Below, piece by piece: positions 1 through 7,358 of a stretch of 29,262 nt of DNA. The DNA comes from an uncultured Nitrososphaera sp. (GTDB lineage Archaea > Thermoproteota > Nitrososphaeria > Nitrososphaerales > Nitrososphaeraceae). A model generated the notes under the pieces. It had not been told where the DNA came from. It ran no database searches and saw only the letters and a list, made by a program, of their open reading frames with translations. The position numbers and the translations under genes are program-made. Each line of letters begins with the position of its first letter. Positions within the stretch are counted from its first letter, which is position 1. The stretch lies in the NCBI GenBank assembly GCA_946480575.1, contig CAMLKF010000017.1, positions 1 to 29,262 on the forward strand, given 5' to 3'.

Positions 1-20
1 GACATCGATGATAAGATATT

Positions 21-302
21 GTGGATTCGGTAAGTCAATCCTCAATTTTAGAGAAGAACAAACAGATAGTTCGCGACTTTGCAGAAGATGTCTTTAACAG
101 ACACGACCTGGCAGCAATTGACAAGTACATGACAGGGTGTTGCGTTGGTATATCGACCAAGGACTGTGGTCCTTCGGCGTGTCCACTCCGTACGAGTTCT
201 TCGATCGTGTCCTCCTCTATATACACTGGAGGGCGTCGCCAACTGTATCACTTGGCCCGGTACTCATGTGCCAGGCCGCAGAGGATCTCACTTCAACTCT
301 AG
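21..302 (+). pseudogene. Decayed SnoaL/NTF2-like gene, N-terminal fragment
   Basis: Starts with GTG at 21. The first 36 or so residues (ILEKNKQIVRDFAEDVFNRH then DLAAIDKYM) read like the first helices of a SnoaL-like/NTF2-fold protein, whose usual length is about 130-150 aa. After about position 135 the reading loses all family character and becomes Cys/Ser-rich, and no other frame clearly continues the fold. I read it as a 5' remnant with a frameshift or replaced 3' end. Other NTF2-like genes lie at 5.1-5.7 kb. The family call rests on the N-terminal pattern only. Confidence 0.45.
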
Positions 303-788
303 TTAAGCTGGGAAACTAGCCATAGCATTGGGTAACCAGGCGACCCTGCGGCCCTTTACGGCTGCAGAGTCAGCCGGTGTTCACGCCCATCCTGGCGCCT
401 CGGTGTTCATGAACAGTGTCATGTTGGATTGGCTACACCCGAATCGCTCAACTTCACGCAGGCGTATGCCTTGCACAACGGACTTCGCAATTGGCACGAA
501 ACGGGTGAAGTGCCAGGAGCATCCAGAACCACCATTTGTCTCGCATCCATGATACGAGACCGAACTAACAGCTTTTGAATTCAAGAAATAATAAATTAAG
601 TAGTCAGAGACTATCAGTTATGATACTGATTAACGCATTGGCTTCTACTCATCTGCGGAAGGAGGGTGTTGTTTTTTTCCTTCTTTTATTATTGTTGTTG
701 TTGTTGCCAAGCCATATGCTGACACCAGAGATAAAAGTGCAAAAATGCATATATATACTGTCAAGATAGAGGTGAAAAAATAAAAGAA
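303..788. other. Non-coding or decayed stretch before the SDR gene
   Basis: No convincing intact gene. One plus-strand frame at about 417-578 reads like a protein C-terminus (NFTQAYALHNGLRNWHETGE) and stops at 576-578, but it has no start and I do not recognise it; it may be gene debris. A T-rich tract followed by TTATTATTGTTGTTGTTGTTG lies at about 672-705. A TATA-like ATATATAT at about 749-756 and GAGGTGA at 771-777 probably serve the following gene. Confidence 0.4.
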
Positions 789-1640
789 ATGTCAGAAGCA
801 GAACAAGAAAAAATTGCTGTCGTGACAGGTAGTTCAAGCGGAATAGGATTTGAAACGTCCCTACTGCTAGCTAAAAATGGATTTCGTACATATGCCACAG
901 TAAGAAATCTTGACAAAGCCAAGGAAATAAGAGACATTTCGGACAAAGGCGAACTGCCAATCAGAGTGACAGAGATGAACGTGGACAGCGATAAATCCGT
1001 GGAGGATGCCGTTGGCAAAATCATGAATGAAAGTAAAAGAATTGATTTACTGGTCAATAATGCCGGTTATGACTTGATTGGAGCTCTTGAAGATCTCTCT
1101 ATGGATGAAATCAGGGCCCAGTTTGAGACCAACCTGTTTGGTGCCATAAGGGTAATGAAGGCGGTGCTGCCTATTATGAGGAAGCAGCAAGGGGGAACAA
1201 TAGTAAACATAAGCTCAATTGGTGGCAGATTTGCTATCCCACTTAATGCGGCATACCATGGCACTAAATTTGCACTTGAAGGGATATCCGAGTCTGTGCG
1301 CCTTGAAACTGAGCCATTTGGCATTAAAGTCATACTCATAGAACCGGGTGCCATTGCAACTAATATCTTAAGAAACGCTAAAGCAGGTCAAAAGACGGCA
1401 GAGCCCAGCTCACCATATGCGCCAATGACTAAAAAATTGCAGAAAGGATGGGAGCATTTTTTTGATCACGCCACGCCACCAGAGGAAGTGGCCAAAGTGA
1501 TATTGAAGGCAGTCACAAGCGAAAATCCTGATATGAGGTATACAGCAGGCGATGATGCCAGACAAATAACGGAGGCAAGAAAGCAAATGTCGGATCTGGA
1601 ATTTGAGGGTCTTGTTAAACAACAGTTTCTTGCTCAATAA
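789..1640 (+). CDS. Short-chain dehydrogenase/reductase (classical SDR)
   Basis: 283-aa soluble NAD(P)-dependent oxidoreductase of the classical SDR family; substrate unknown. The cofactor motif TGSSSGIG is at residues 13-20, NNAG at 90-93, and the catalytic tetrad is N115, S143, Y156 and K160 (YHGTK). The EPGAIATN segment after strand 6 is typical. Length is slightly above the usual 250 because of a C-terminal extension, as in the retinol-dehydrogenase-like/YusZ-like branch. The ATG at 789 follows GAGGTGA 11 bases upstream and a TATA-like run 35-40 bases upstream. It stands alone on the plus strand. A dinucleotide repeat begins 22 bases after the stop. Confidence 0.93.
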   Translation: MSEAEQEKIAVVTGSSSGIGFETSLLLAKNGFRTYATVRNLDKAKEIRDISDKGELPIRVTEMNVDSDKSVEDAVGKIMNESKRIDLLVNNAGYDLIGALEDLSMDEIRAQFETNLFGAIRVMKAVLPIMRKQQGGTIVNISSIGGRFAIPLNAAYHGTKFALEGISESVRLETEPFGIKVILIEPGAIATNILRNAKAGQKTAEPSSPYAPMTKKLQKGWEHFFDHATPPEEVAKVILKAVTSENPDMRYTAGDDARQITEARKQMSDLEFEGLVKQQFLAQ

Positions 1641-1661
1641 TGGCTCTCTTCTGCTACATTG

Positions 1662-1701
1662 ACACACACACACACACACACAAACAAACAAACAAACAAA
1701 C
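1662..1701. repeat. Compound microsatellite (AC)10 (AAAC)5
   Basis: Ten AC units at 1662-1681 run directly into five AAAC units at 1682-1701. The repeat lies between the SDR stop codon and a decayed coding fragment. Perfect compound microsatellites of 40 bases are uncommon in archaeal chromosomes. Confidence 0.95.
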
Positions 1702-1702
1702 A

Positions 1703-1847
1703 GAAGTGCAAGCATTTCTCACCAAATATCCAAATGCAACTGTATCAATCGAGCGAAGTTCTGATGTTCTTGTTATGCATAGCATTAGCAAATCTGTACA
1801 TGAAGGGAAGCCTATAGATCGTTCTAGTCTTACTGCTGCTATACATC
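1703..1847 (+). pseudogene. Fragment of an unidentified coding sequence
   Basis: Directly after the microsatellite an open plus-strand frame reads EVQAFLTKYPNATVSIERSS and continues for about 28 more protein-like residues, then runs into the antisense of the MDR gene. There is no start codon of its own; the frame is open upstream only through the repeat. I take it as the remnant of a secreted or PepSY-like protein, but the family is not identified. It is convergent with the oxidoreductase that ends at 1839. Confidence 0.35.
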
Positions 1848-2843
1848 CAAAAGGATTCTCCCTTCCCGATCTTTTGCCGATAGTGCCTCCAATGCCTCTT
1901 TTACATCTTCTAGGCCAAACCTTCTCCATACCTTGACCTTGAGGTCTTTTGCAGAGCTGTCAATGAGTTCTCTCATTTCTGCCCTGGTACCTCCTGTCGA
2001 ACCAATCAGCTTTATTTGCTTTAAATAAAGTGACCGAATGTTTAGATTGACTTCCGGACCTGTCAAAACACCAAACGTTACCAATCTTCCATTCATTCCA
2101 ACAGAAGCAAAGCTGCTATCCCATACCTTTGCACCTAGTGAATTTAGAACAACGTCTGCCATCTTGCCATGGGTGATCTCTCTTACGTATTCTGGCACTT
2201 TTCCATAGTCAGAAATTACATAGTCTGCTCCAAACTCCTTTGTCCATTCTTCCTTTGAAACTGCAATGACTTTAGCACCCATCTTTTTTGCAATTTGTGT
2301 GGCAATCATTCCTGTACTGCCAGAAGCTCCAAAAACAACCAAATCCTCATCGATCCTCAAGGATGCCTCCATAAGGGCATGAAAAGGTGTCAATCCAGTT
2401 ACTGGCAAACTGGCAGCAACATCCCAGCTTATGTCATCAAGTAATTTGAACACATTCTGCTGAGGAACTGCAACGTATTCAGCGAATCCGCCATTGGCGG
2501 TGACAGGTATCAGCCCTCCATTTCTGCATGTGTTCTCCGAACCATTCAAACACATGTCACATATTCCATCAAACAGACTATTGTATACAATAACCCTGTC
2601 TCCTTTATTCAATCCTTGAACATGGTTTCCGACTCTATCCACAATGCCAGCTATTTCTGCTCCGGGGATGTGTGGCATTGGTGATGCAGGATAGGAGCCT
2701 GAAACCACATTTTGATCAATTGGGTTTACACCGGCCGTCTTTACTTTTATCAACACGTCATGATCGGTTAGCTTTGGCTCTTCTGCGTCAGCTGTTACCT
2801 TAAGATTTTCCAAGCCCGGTTTTTCAAAAATAGCGGCTCTCAT
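1839..2843 (-). CDS. MDR-family zinc-type alcohol dehydrogenase / quinone oxidoreductase
   Basis: 334-aa medium-chain dehydrogenase/reductase. An N-terminal GroES-like domain (about 1-130) is followed by a Rossmann domain with GASGSTG at 172-178. The usual catalytic-zinc ligands are absent: GVNPID at 38-43 replaces the Cys motif and PGAE at 60-63 replaces GHE, as in quinone-oxidoreductase-like members. The structural-zinc lobe keeps three Cys (C95, C98, C106), but the first position is D92, so it may bind zinc through Asp or poorly. It probably reduces an activated alkene, quinone or aldehyde with NAD(P)H; the substrate cannot be inferred. Monocistronic, start at ATG 2843. Confidence 0.9.
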   Translation of the reverse strand: MRAAIFEKPGLENLKVTADAEEPKLTDHDVLIKVKTAGVNPIDQNVVSGSYPASPMPHIPGAEIAGIVDRVGNHVQGLNKGDRVIVYNSLFDGICDMCLNGSENTCRNGGLIPVTANGGFAEYVAVPQQNVFKLLDDISWDVAASLPVTGLTPFHALMEASLRIDEDLVVFGASGSTGMIATQIAKKMGAKVIAVSKEEWTKEFGADYVISDYGKVPEYVREITHGKMADVVLNSLGAKVWDSSFASVGMNGRLVTFGVLTGPEVNLNIRSLYLKQIKLIGSTGGTRAEMRELIDSSAKDLKVKVWRRFGLEDVKEALEALSAKDREGRILLDV

Positions 2844-3003
2844 TAGCCATAGATCTGCGACAACCTATTAACCTGTTGCACAATGATCTCATGTAAGAAG
2901 ATAATCCGACAGGTTCCAGATATCTATCTTCTAGCCGCCGTGAAACTATCTCCCAGATCCGGTGGAGATTTCTGAGAGTGTTATATTCTATCTGCAATAT
3001 TCT

Positions 3004-3180
3004 TTACAAAATTTTAGCAGCAATGCGCCTTTCAAGGTCTGCAGAGCTGCGCGGCGCCTGCTCTCTCATTCGAATATGCAGTTCATGGTGTCTATTGATT
3101 ACAGGGTTGTTCTGTAGTAGTATCCATTTGCGCTGGTTGTCCGGGTGCTTCTTGATGCCTTCTTCTAAATCCATGATCAT
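3004..3180 (-). CDS. Small hypothetical protein
   Basis: 58 aa from MIMDLEEG. The sequence is hydrophilic and helix-prone (KHPDNQRKWILLQNNPVI, then HHELHIRMREQAPRSSADLE) and reads like a genuine conserved small protein. The frame is open further upstream to 3252, but that extension looks non-coding, so I prefer ATG 3180 or 3174. Function unknown. It partly overlaps a possible zinc-finger ORF on the other strand; the overlap is only a few bases if both start near 3173-3180. Confidence 0.45.
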   Translation of the reverse strand: MIMDLEEGIKKHPDNQRKWILLQNNPVINRHHELHIRMREQAPRSSADLERRIAAKIL

Positions 3181-3286
3181 ATGGCTGCGTGCTGAAAAAC
3201 AAAGGCTATTGTGCCCTTTGTGCGAGGCACGAATTTTTGCTGAAAAGATCAAGCTTGTGATCCACTTGCATAGAAAACACGGCTGA
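3173..3286 (+). CDS. Possible very small C2H2-type zinc-finger protein
   Basis: 37 aa from ATG 3173. It contains CPLC, 13 residues, then HLHRKH near the C-terminus, the spacing of a single C2H2 finger as found in many short thaumarchaeal proteins. The frame is open upstream to 2978, but that part is hydrophobic and unlike a gene. No clear promoter. It starts in the palindromic CATGATCATATG that also holds the start of the opposite-strand ORF, so at most one of the two may be real. Confidence 0.3.
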   Translation: MIIWLRAEKQRLLCPLCEARIFAEKIKLVIHLHRKHG

Positions 3287-3325
3287 TGATTACAGCTATG
3301 GCTTGTTTGCGACCTATTGCAATAA

Positions 3326-3643
3326 TCACTTCATCGATTTGAAAGCAAGATTGGCTCCTGCATCTCCGTCATGATGGTAGTAACTGTAGATCTCATTTGG
3401 AGAAATAGGGAGTGAACTCATGCTGTCGCTTTTGCAACTTGGACAATTAGTGAATGTTGCTTCTTCGTAGAGAGTTGATGCGCACCATAAACAAGATTGG
3501 CATATTTGAAAGAATGCTATATGCTTAGAATGATCGAAGCTTCGTGTCGCTAGCCGCCTACGTCTCTTTGATGATGATGATGGGCTGATGGTATTATTAG
3601 CGTGATTATCATCATGATCAAAAGTATTTGCGCTCACGCTCAT
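3326..3643 (-). CDS. Zinc-ribbon protein, small thaumarchaeal type
   Basis: 105 aa. A variable polar N-terminus (about 1-40, with an arginine patch KRRRR) precedes a compact metal site with CQSC, LWC and, 16 residues later, CPSC. The tail contains SLPISPNEIYSY. The pattern FQICQSCLWCAS followed by a short loop and CPSC suggests a zinc ribbon; the role is unknown, perhaps nucleic-acid or protein binding. An AGGAGG lies at 3658-3663 and a TATA-like TAAATATC at about 3672-3682. Two tandem 17-bp repeats sit just upstream of that promoter. Confidence 0.72.
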   Translation of the reverse strand: MSVSANTFDHDDNHANNTISPSSSSKRRRRLATRSFDHSKHIAFFQICQSCLWCASTLYEEATFTNCPSCKSDSMSSLPISPNEIYSYYHHDGDAGANLAFKSMK

Positions 3644-3687
3644 TTTCCATTCGCAAGCCTCCTTCTACACCAATGATATTTAGAAGT

Positions 3688-3721
3688 TAGCAAAGTTAGT
3701 TATCTAGCAAAGTTAGTTATC
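3688..3721. promoter_or_regulatory. Tandem 17-bp direct repeat upstream of the zinc-ribbon gene
   Basis: Two perfect, adjacent copies of TAGCAAAGTTAGTTATC at 3688-3704 and 3705-3721. They lie 45-78 bases upstream of the start at 3643, just behind its TATA-like box, which is where archaeal activators or repressors often bind. Each copy contains NTAGCAAAGTTAG, a 10-of-13 match to the palindrome GTAACAAAGTTAC found at three promoters near 20.5-21.5 kb. Confidence 0.7.
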
Positions 3722-3768
3722 AAACCTAATGATGAAAAAAATTATGCGACTGTGAGAGAACACAACAA

Positions 3769-3900
3769 CTATTCTGAAATGCCCCGCTGCAGGTGCTGGG
3801 CTAGATCCGTTAGAACAGTCACTGCTTCCTCCCTCGTAATGAGGTCTGCTTCCAGATAGCTGCTGAGCATATACATTATCGCCTTTTCAATGAATGGCAT
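3769..3900 (-). CDS. Small helical hypothetical protein
   Basis: 43 aa from ATG 3900 to TAG 3769, below the usual length cut-off. It reads MPFIEKAIMYMLSSYLEADL followed by a second amphipathic helix, ITREEAVTVLTDLAQHLQRG. A stop 33 bases upstream in frame confines the start. Composition and helix periodicity look like a real small protein. It lies next to a pseudogene on the same strand. Function unknown. Confidence 0.5.
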   Translation of the reverse strand: MPFIEKAIMYMLSSYLEADLITREEAVTVLTDLAQHLQRGISE

Positions 3901-3984
3901 ATTTGTGGCAGTCAGTGCCTTTCACTGGCTTTTAATGGTTAAGCATGGCTATTAAGGCTTCCCTGCCAACAAATCCTAGGCCGC

Positions 3985-4219
3985 TCAATGCTCAAATAGC
4001 ATTTCATTCTTGAGTCTGTCCACAATTGATTTGATTGCTTCTTGGGATGCTTTTTCCCAATATTTTATTGAGTGTCGCTTCAAATTGCTCCGGCTGTTTT
4101 AGAATTTCAGCTCTACTTAAATCGTATATCAAACTGCATGTTCTCAAAACCAGCCTACTAGAGCCGGCTCCCAAGGCTGAATCTATCTCATCCTTTATGA
4201 TGTTAATTATCCTCTCTCT
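3985..4219 (-). pseudogene. Frameshifted remnant of a helical hypothetical protein
   Basis: On the minus strand a frame runs from about 4219 as IIKDEIDSALGAGSSRLVLR, CSLIYDLSRAEILKQPEQFE and LNKILGK. At the A-run near 4050 it shifts by one base and continues as ASQEAIKSIVDRLKNEMLFE to TGA at 3985. An in-frame TGA (4220-4222) separates this part from a possible start at 4243. The combination of nonsense codon and frameshift points to a pseudogene. No family name recognised. Confidence 0.6.
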
Positions 4220-4430
4220 TCAGATCATGGCCTGTAATGCCATTGCTAGCTGTGAATTGTATAGTGATGGGCAGTAGTAAGCAGCGAGAAATAATGTCTG
4301 GCAGCGATAGTCTTTTCTGATGACTTGCATTCGGGTGTGGCATAATCTGAATACTGTTCGACTAACGAGCATGAAATGTCTAGTGATACAGAAGCGATAC
4401 GCTTATCCCATTTGATTAAGAGTGGGGATC

Positions 4431-4802
4431 ATGAAGCACAATCAGATACATTTTAGAGCGGAATTTACCATAGAAGAGGGAAAAATAGAAGAATACAGGG
4501 AACTGGTACAGGACATCAGCAGAGCAGTAGAAGCCAACGAGCCAGACACAATAGATTACCAGTTTTATCTTAATAGAGATGATGAGACAAAGTGTATTGT
4601 ACACGAAACATACGCAAACTCGGAGGCGGTACTTGCTCACAACAGAAGCGTTGTGTCGCAAACAATACTTCCAAAGATCTTCAGTGTTTCTAGGATAAGC
4701 AGATTTGATGTCTATGGGAACCCTAGCGAAGAATTACGAAAGGTGCTAACGAGTTTTAGTCCACAGTTTTACAATCTATTTGCTGGATTCAGCCGTTGTT
4801 GA
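4431..4802 (+). CDS. ABM-domain (antibiotic biosynthesis monooxygenase-like) protein
   Basis: About 123 aa from ATG 4431; a GTG at 4422 would add three residues. The N-terminal 95 residues follow the dimeric alpha+beta barrel pattern of the ABM/quinol monooxygenase family: a strand with HFRAEFTIEEGKIEEYRELV, then helix, DYQFYLNRDD, and VHETYANSEAVLAHN. Many members are cofactor-free monooxygenases or stress-related small enzymes. The C-terminal 30 residues extend beyond the domain. It stands alone, and the function is not specified by its neighbours. Confidence 0.75.
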   Translation: MKHNQIHFRAEFTIEEGKIEEYRELVQDISRAVEANEPDTIDYQFYLNRDDETKCIVHETYANSEAVLAHNRSVVSQTILPKIFSVSRISRFDVYGNPSEELRKVLTSFSPQFYNLFAGFSRC

Positions 4803-4908
4803 CAGTTCGGCATTTCGCATCCCTTATCGAACATTATGATAAAAGACATGACAGCTCATCCTATGCTTGCAAGTTGCATAAGATTTATCACAGTGCTACT
4901 TTGCCAAT

Positions 4909-5112
4909 TTGACATTAAGTACAGATTATGGAAAAATAATACTGCCGCTTATCTACTGTCATTTCTGCAGGAAGCATGTGGCGCTGCACGTAGGCGCCAT
5001 AGTCCCAGACAGGTCTGCAGAGGCTTGCAACTCGTGCAGACGGGAGAACACCTGTCCTGTATGCAAGCGAGGGTTCGAGGACTGGGTATTGCCCTTATCC
5101 AGAGAAGCATGA
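4909..5112 (+). CDS. Small Cys-rich zinc-binding protein
   Basis: 67 aa with three CxxC pairs: CHFC, CNSC and CPVC, plus intervening histidines (KHVALH). This is a good two-site zinc-ribbon pattern. The start is uncertain: the frame opens with TTG at 4909 and there is no ATG before the first cysteine. The 3' end is convergent with the truncated NTF2-like gene at 5113-5303, whose missing C-terminus would have lain here; the two may have been joined by a rearrangement. Function unknown. Confidence 0.55.
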   Translation: MTLSTDYGKIILPLIYCHFCRKHVALHVGAIVPDRSAEACNSCRRENTCPVCKRGFEDWVLPLSREA

Positions 5113-5303
5113 TAATAATACCAAGCTCGACATTTATTGTCGGCCCCGATGTATCGCAGGGGCGGAATGATATCGAATGAAACGATGTTGGGTGCATAGA
5201 GGGACATGACGCCGTCGATGTCTGTTGCGCGAAGTGCCTTCACGCAATCCTCTACGCGCTGTCGAATGAGGGCTTCAGCCATAGCAAGTCTTCTTCGCAC
5301 CAT
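5113..5303 (-). pseudogene. Truncated SnoaL/ketosteroid-isomerase-like gene
   Basis: From ATG 5303 the protein begins as an NTF2-fold enzyme: IRQRVEDCVKALRATDIDGV, then SLYAPNIVSFDIIPPLRYIG. The PPLRYIGAD motif is typical of the SnoaL-like branch. After about residue 62 family resemblance ends and the frame simply runs antisense through a zinc-finger gene to 4959. Normal length is about 130 aa, so roughly half is missing. It begins 5 bases after the stop of the upstream NTF2-like gene, which implies an operon of two related genes before truncation. Confidence 0.6.
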
Positions 5304-5308
5304 CTCGC

Positions 5309-5737
5309 CTATCTTCTCGGCCGAATGAAAGGTCGCGGATCGAAATTAACATTTATCGAACTTATTTTCCCATCATCGACGTGGGCCCAAAAAGATACAA
5401 AGAGCGGTGCAGGCTGCGTGGTAATAGTCATTTCATAGAGAAGGCAGACATCTTCGCCATCGGTGAATATCTTTTTGATATCTGGTTTCGGCAGGTGCAA
5501 GCTTTCATTATACTTGAGGTATGGTTCAGCTCCATCAAATGAATTAAGGGGCGACACGTACGATACGTTGTCCTTCAGATAGCTTCTGGCAGATTTGAAG
5601 TCACGGCGTTCTATCAATGCCTGTAAGTACTCCATTACGATTTCTTTCGGGCTTTTTGCTGGTTCATTTTTTTGCAATATTTCATTTTGACTGTCGTTCG
5701 GATCGTTTGTTTTTGAATTCATTTCTAATGTATCCAT
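5309..5737 (-). CDS. NTF2-like/SnoaL-like protein
   Basis: 142 aa. A polar N-terminal extension (about 1-28) precedes an NTF2-like fold: KEIVMEYLQALIERRDFKSA, SYLKDNVSYVSP and DGAEPYLKY, with a last strand KISSINVNFDPRPF. No catalytic residues can be assigned; such proteins can be isomerases, cyclases or ligand binders. GTTATATAAC at 5759-5768 is centred 26 bases upstream of ATG 5737, so the transcript is probably leaderless. It is followed after 5 bases by the truncated relative at 5303. Confidence 0.75.
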   Translation of the reverse strand: MDTLEMNSKTNDPNDSQNEILQKNEPAKSPKEIVMEYLQALIERRDFKSARSYLKDNVSYVSPLNSFDGAEPYLKYNESLHLPKPDIKKIFTDGEDVCLLYEMTITTQPAPLFVSFWAHVDDGKISSINVNFDPRPFIRPRR

Positions 5738-5758
5738 GCCTATACTAATAACCAGCGG

Positions 5759-5768
5759 GTTATATAAC
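5759..5768 (-). promoter_or_regulatory. TATA box for the NTF2-like gene
   Basis: GTTATATAAC is centred about 26 bases before ATG 5737. This is the archaeal TATA spacing and predicts a leaderless mRNA. Confidence 0.6.
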
Positions 5769-5812
5769 GCTATCGTTATCTAAACATGTATTCATGTATG
5801 CCGAAAAATCTT

Positions 5813-5855
5813 GATTGCACCTCAATCGATACATTTGAGTACCTAAGGTGCAATC
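5813..5855. terminator. Inverted repeat downstream of the ArsR-SRPBCC operon
   Basis: GATTGCACCT (5813-5822) and AGGTGCAATC (5846-5855) are perfect 10-bp arms, with a nested CTCAA/TTGAG pair inside the loop. It lies 10 bases past the SRPBCC stop and between two minus-strand transcription units, so it may end or stabilise the upstream transcript. Archaeal termination does not need hairpins, so the role is inferred. Confidence 0.45.
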
Positions 5856-5864
5856 CGTATTGCG

Positions 5865-6374
5865 CTAAGAAGGATAGAATCTCTTGGCTGCGTCGTGCGT
5901 TTTCTCCCAGTCCGGAAGCGTCCTGTGATCAAGTTGCTCCGCAAGGCGATCAAGGTATGCATGCATTCCCGAAGCGAAGCGAATGGCGGTCGGCTTGGTC
6001 AGGCGGCTGAAAGTCAGGCTAAGGATAGTGCTAGAATCACCATCACGTACAAGCTCCCAGCGGATTACAGCTTCAGCCTCCCCGTCTGGCAATTGCGGGT
6101 GCGGGTCTATGTGCCACTCATGCTCAAAGACGCGAGGAGGATCCCAAACTAGAATGCGACCTGTAGTGTGGAATCCTGCGGGCCCGGTTACAAAATCGAT
6201 TGTCCCGCCGTTGCGGCCATCGATGACTGCCTTGTTATTGAACCACATTTCTAGCTCTTTTGGATCTGTGATTGCCTTCCAGACGGCTTCTCTGGGGTGC
6301 GTGAGCCTCCGCTCATACTTCAGAGTTGCATAGCCGCCTTCGATTATCACTTCTCCTTTCTGGCTAGCGTTCAT
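5865..6374 (-). CDS. SRPBCC/AHSA1-family protein
   Basis: 169 aa of the START/Bet v1-like SRPBCC superfamily, AHSA1 type. Typical elements are RRLTHPREAVWKAITDPKEL, MWF, GGTIDFV, GRILVWDPPRVFEHEW and a C-terminal helix with LDRLAEQLD. These proteins bind hydrophobic ligands or act as stress-related chaperone partners; the ligand is unknown. Its ATG overlaps the last 4 bases of the ArsR-type regulator (ATGA), so the two are translationally coupled. The regulator plus AHSA1 pair is common in bacteria, which may indicate lateral acquisition. Confidence 0.88.
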   Translation of the reverse strand: MNASQKGEVIIEGGYATLKYERRLTHPREAVWKAITDPKELEMWFNNKAVIDGRNGGTIDFVTGPAGFHTTGRILVWDPPRVFEHEWHIDPHPQLPDGEAEAVIRWELVRDGDSSTILSLTFSRLTKPTAIRFASGMHAYLDRLAEQLDHRTLPDWEKTHDAAKRFYPS

Positions 6375-6691
6375 TTCCTCTTTGCTCCCTTGTTCTTGTC
6401 TAGGTGTCGCTCTAGCGAATCAAGCCTGTCTGACCAAAAAACCTTGTACTTTGCTATCCATGCATCAAGTTCGGCCAGACCCTTTGGCTGGAGAGTATAG
6501 ATTCTTTGCTGAGCTTGGACACGCATATCGACAAGACCCGCATCTTTGAGAATTCTTAGGTGCTTTGATACAGCAGGCTGGCTAATGTCTGGAAATGCAC
6601 TGACCAACTCGCCTGCGGAGCGTTCATGCTTGACAAGCAAGTCCAGCATAGCCCTTCTCCTCGGGTCAGCCACTGCAGAGAACGTGTCCAT
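6371..6691 (-). CDS. ArsR-family winged-helix regulator
   Basis: 106 aa. ArsR HTH: DPRRRAMLDLLVKHERSAGE, then DISQPAVSKHLRILKDAGLV with recognition helix QPAVSKHLRIL, and a wing VQAQQRIYTL. There are no cysteines for metal sensing, so it belongs to the non-metal branch often encoded with SRPBCC genes. It probably represses its own operon. A TATA-like TTTATAG at about 6716-6722 is 28 bases upstream of ATG 6691. The stop overlaps the start of the SRPBCC gene. Confidence 0.92.
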   Translation of the reverse strand: MDTFSAVADPRRRAMLDLLVKHERSAGELVSAFPDISQPAVSKHLRILKDAGLVDMRVQAQQRIYTLQPKGLAELDAWIAKYKVFWSDRLDSLERHLDKNKGAKRK

Positions 6692-7028
6692 GCCTAATGA
6701 ATAACTGTTTGGTTCTATAAACTTAGTGTTATAAAAGATGATGCTATGCCGACTTTAGTTATCGACGGGCGGAACCATCGTCAACTAGAGTATATCATGG
6801 TTAGCGTTAAGCTTTAGTGGCTACTAGTATCAAATCGTATGGTTCCTTTTGCCTTTTCTAAGTATATACCCCTCAAGATCGTGAGGCCGATTAGAATTGA
6901 GCCACTGGTTTCCTGTCGGTAGCGGTCTTCAAACTGGGGTCAAGTGTGTTTGATTCCACCTAATTCATGGATTCTAAGATTGCCAATACTATCAGGGGAT
7001 ATTATTTCTAGCTTCACCGGGATCCAGA

Positions 7029-7055
7029 GGTACTCGACCCTAAAAAAAGCGGGCC
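7029..7055 (-). repeat. Partial copy of tRNA-Arg 3' end and flank (putative att remnant 1)
   Basis: This 27-base stretch matches 14113-14140, the 3' terminal acceptor bases of the tRNA-Arg gene plus its downstream flank. The shared parts are GGTACT-GACCCTAAAAA and AGCGGGCC; differences are confined to one substitution and a 2-3 base indel. Orientation is the same as the gene. Confidence 0.5.
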
Positions 7056-7332
7056 TAGAAGAGCCCGATTACACAGAGGGTGTGAGCACGAACCTAGAAC
7101 AATCCTGTCTATAGTCTACTAATGTTGTTGCATATGGAATTACCACTGGTCCAAGTGCATCTCGTTATGCAACAAAATCGAAAACTAATTAACCAATTCG
7201 ATACTTTGCTTCAGCGAGACAGATCCTACAGTTGCACGGTCGTAGAAACTACGAGGTTCTTAACAAAAACTTTAAAGCTTGTTGGTACATCCTAGCGGTC
7301 ATGGTACCGCAACCGCCGAACCCTTATGAAAA

Positions 7333-7358
7333 GCGCCGGGAGAGGGATTTGAACCCTC
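7333..7358 (-). pseudogene. tRNA 3' fragment (T arm plus acceptor strand)
   Basis: Read on the minus strand it gives a perfect T arm, GAGGG-TTCAAAT-CCCTC, followed by TCCCGGC and G, the 3' acceptor strand and discriminator of a tRNA. No matching 5' half (GCCGGGA) occurs within the next 200 bases upstream of it, so this is a fragment and not a gene. The identity of the parent tRNA is unsure; a serine tRNA is possible. Confidence 0.55.

Noticed and set aside
3688..3721. Tandem 17-bp repeats as a CRISPR or replication-origin iteron
   Set aside because: Only two copies with no spacer, and no cas, rep or cdc6 gene nearby; promoter position favours an operator.
3901..4421. Plus-strand ORF at 4035-4277
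   Set aside because: The minus strand carries a much more protein-like, frameshifted sequence; the plus frame is its shadow.
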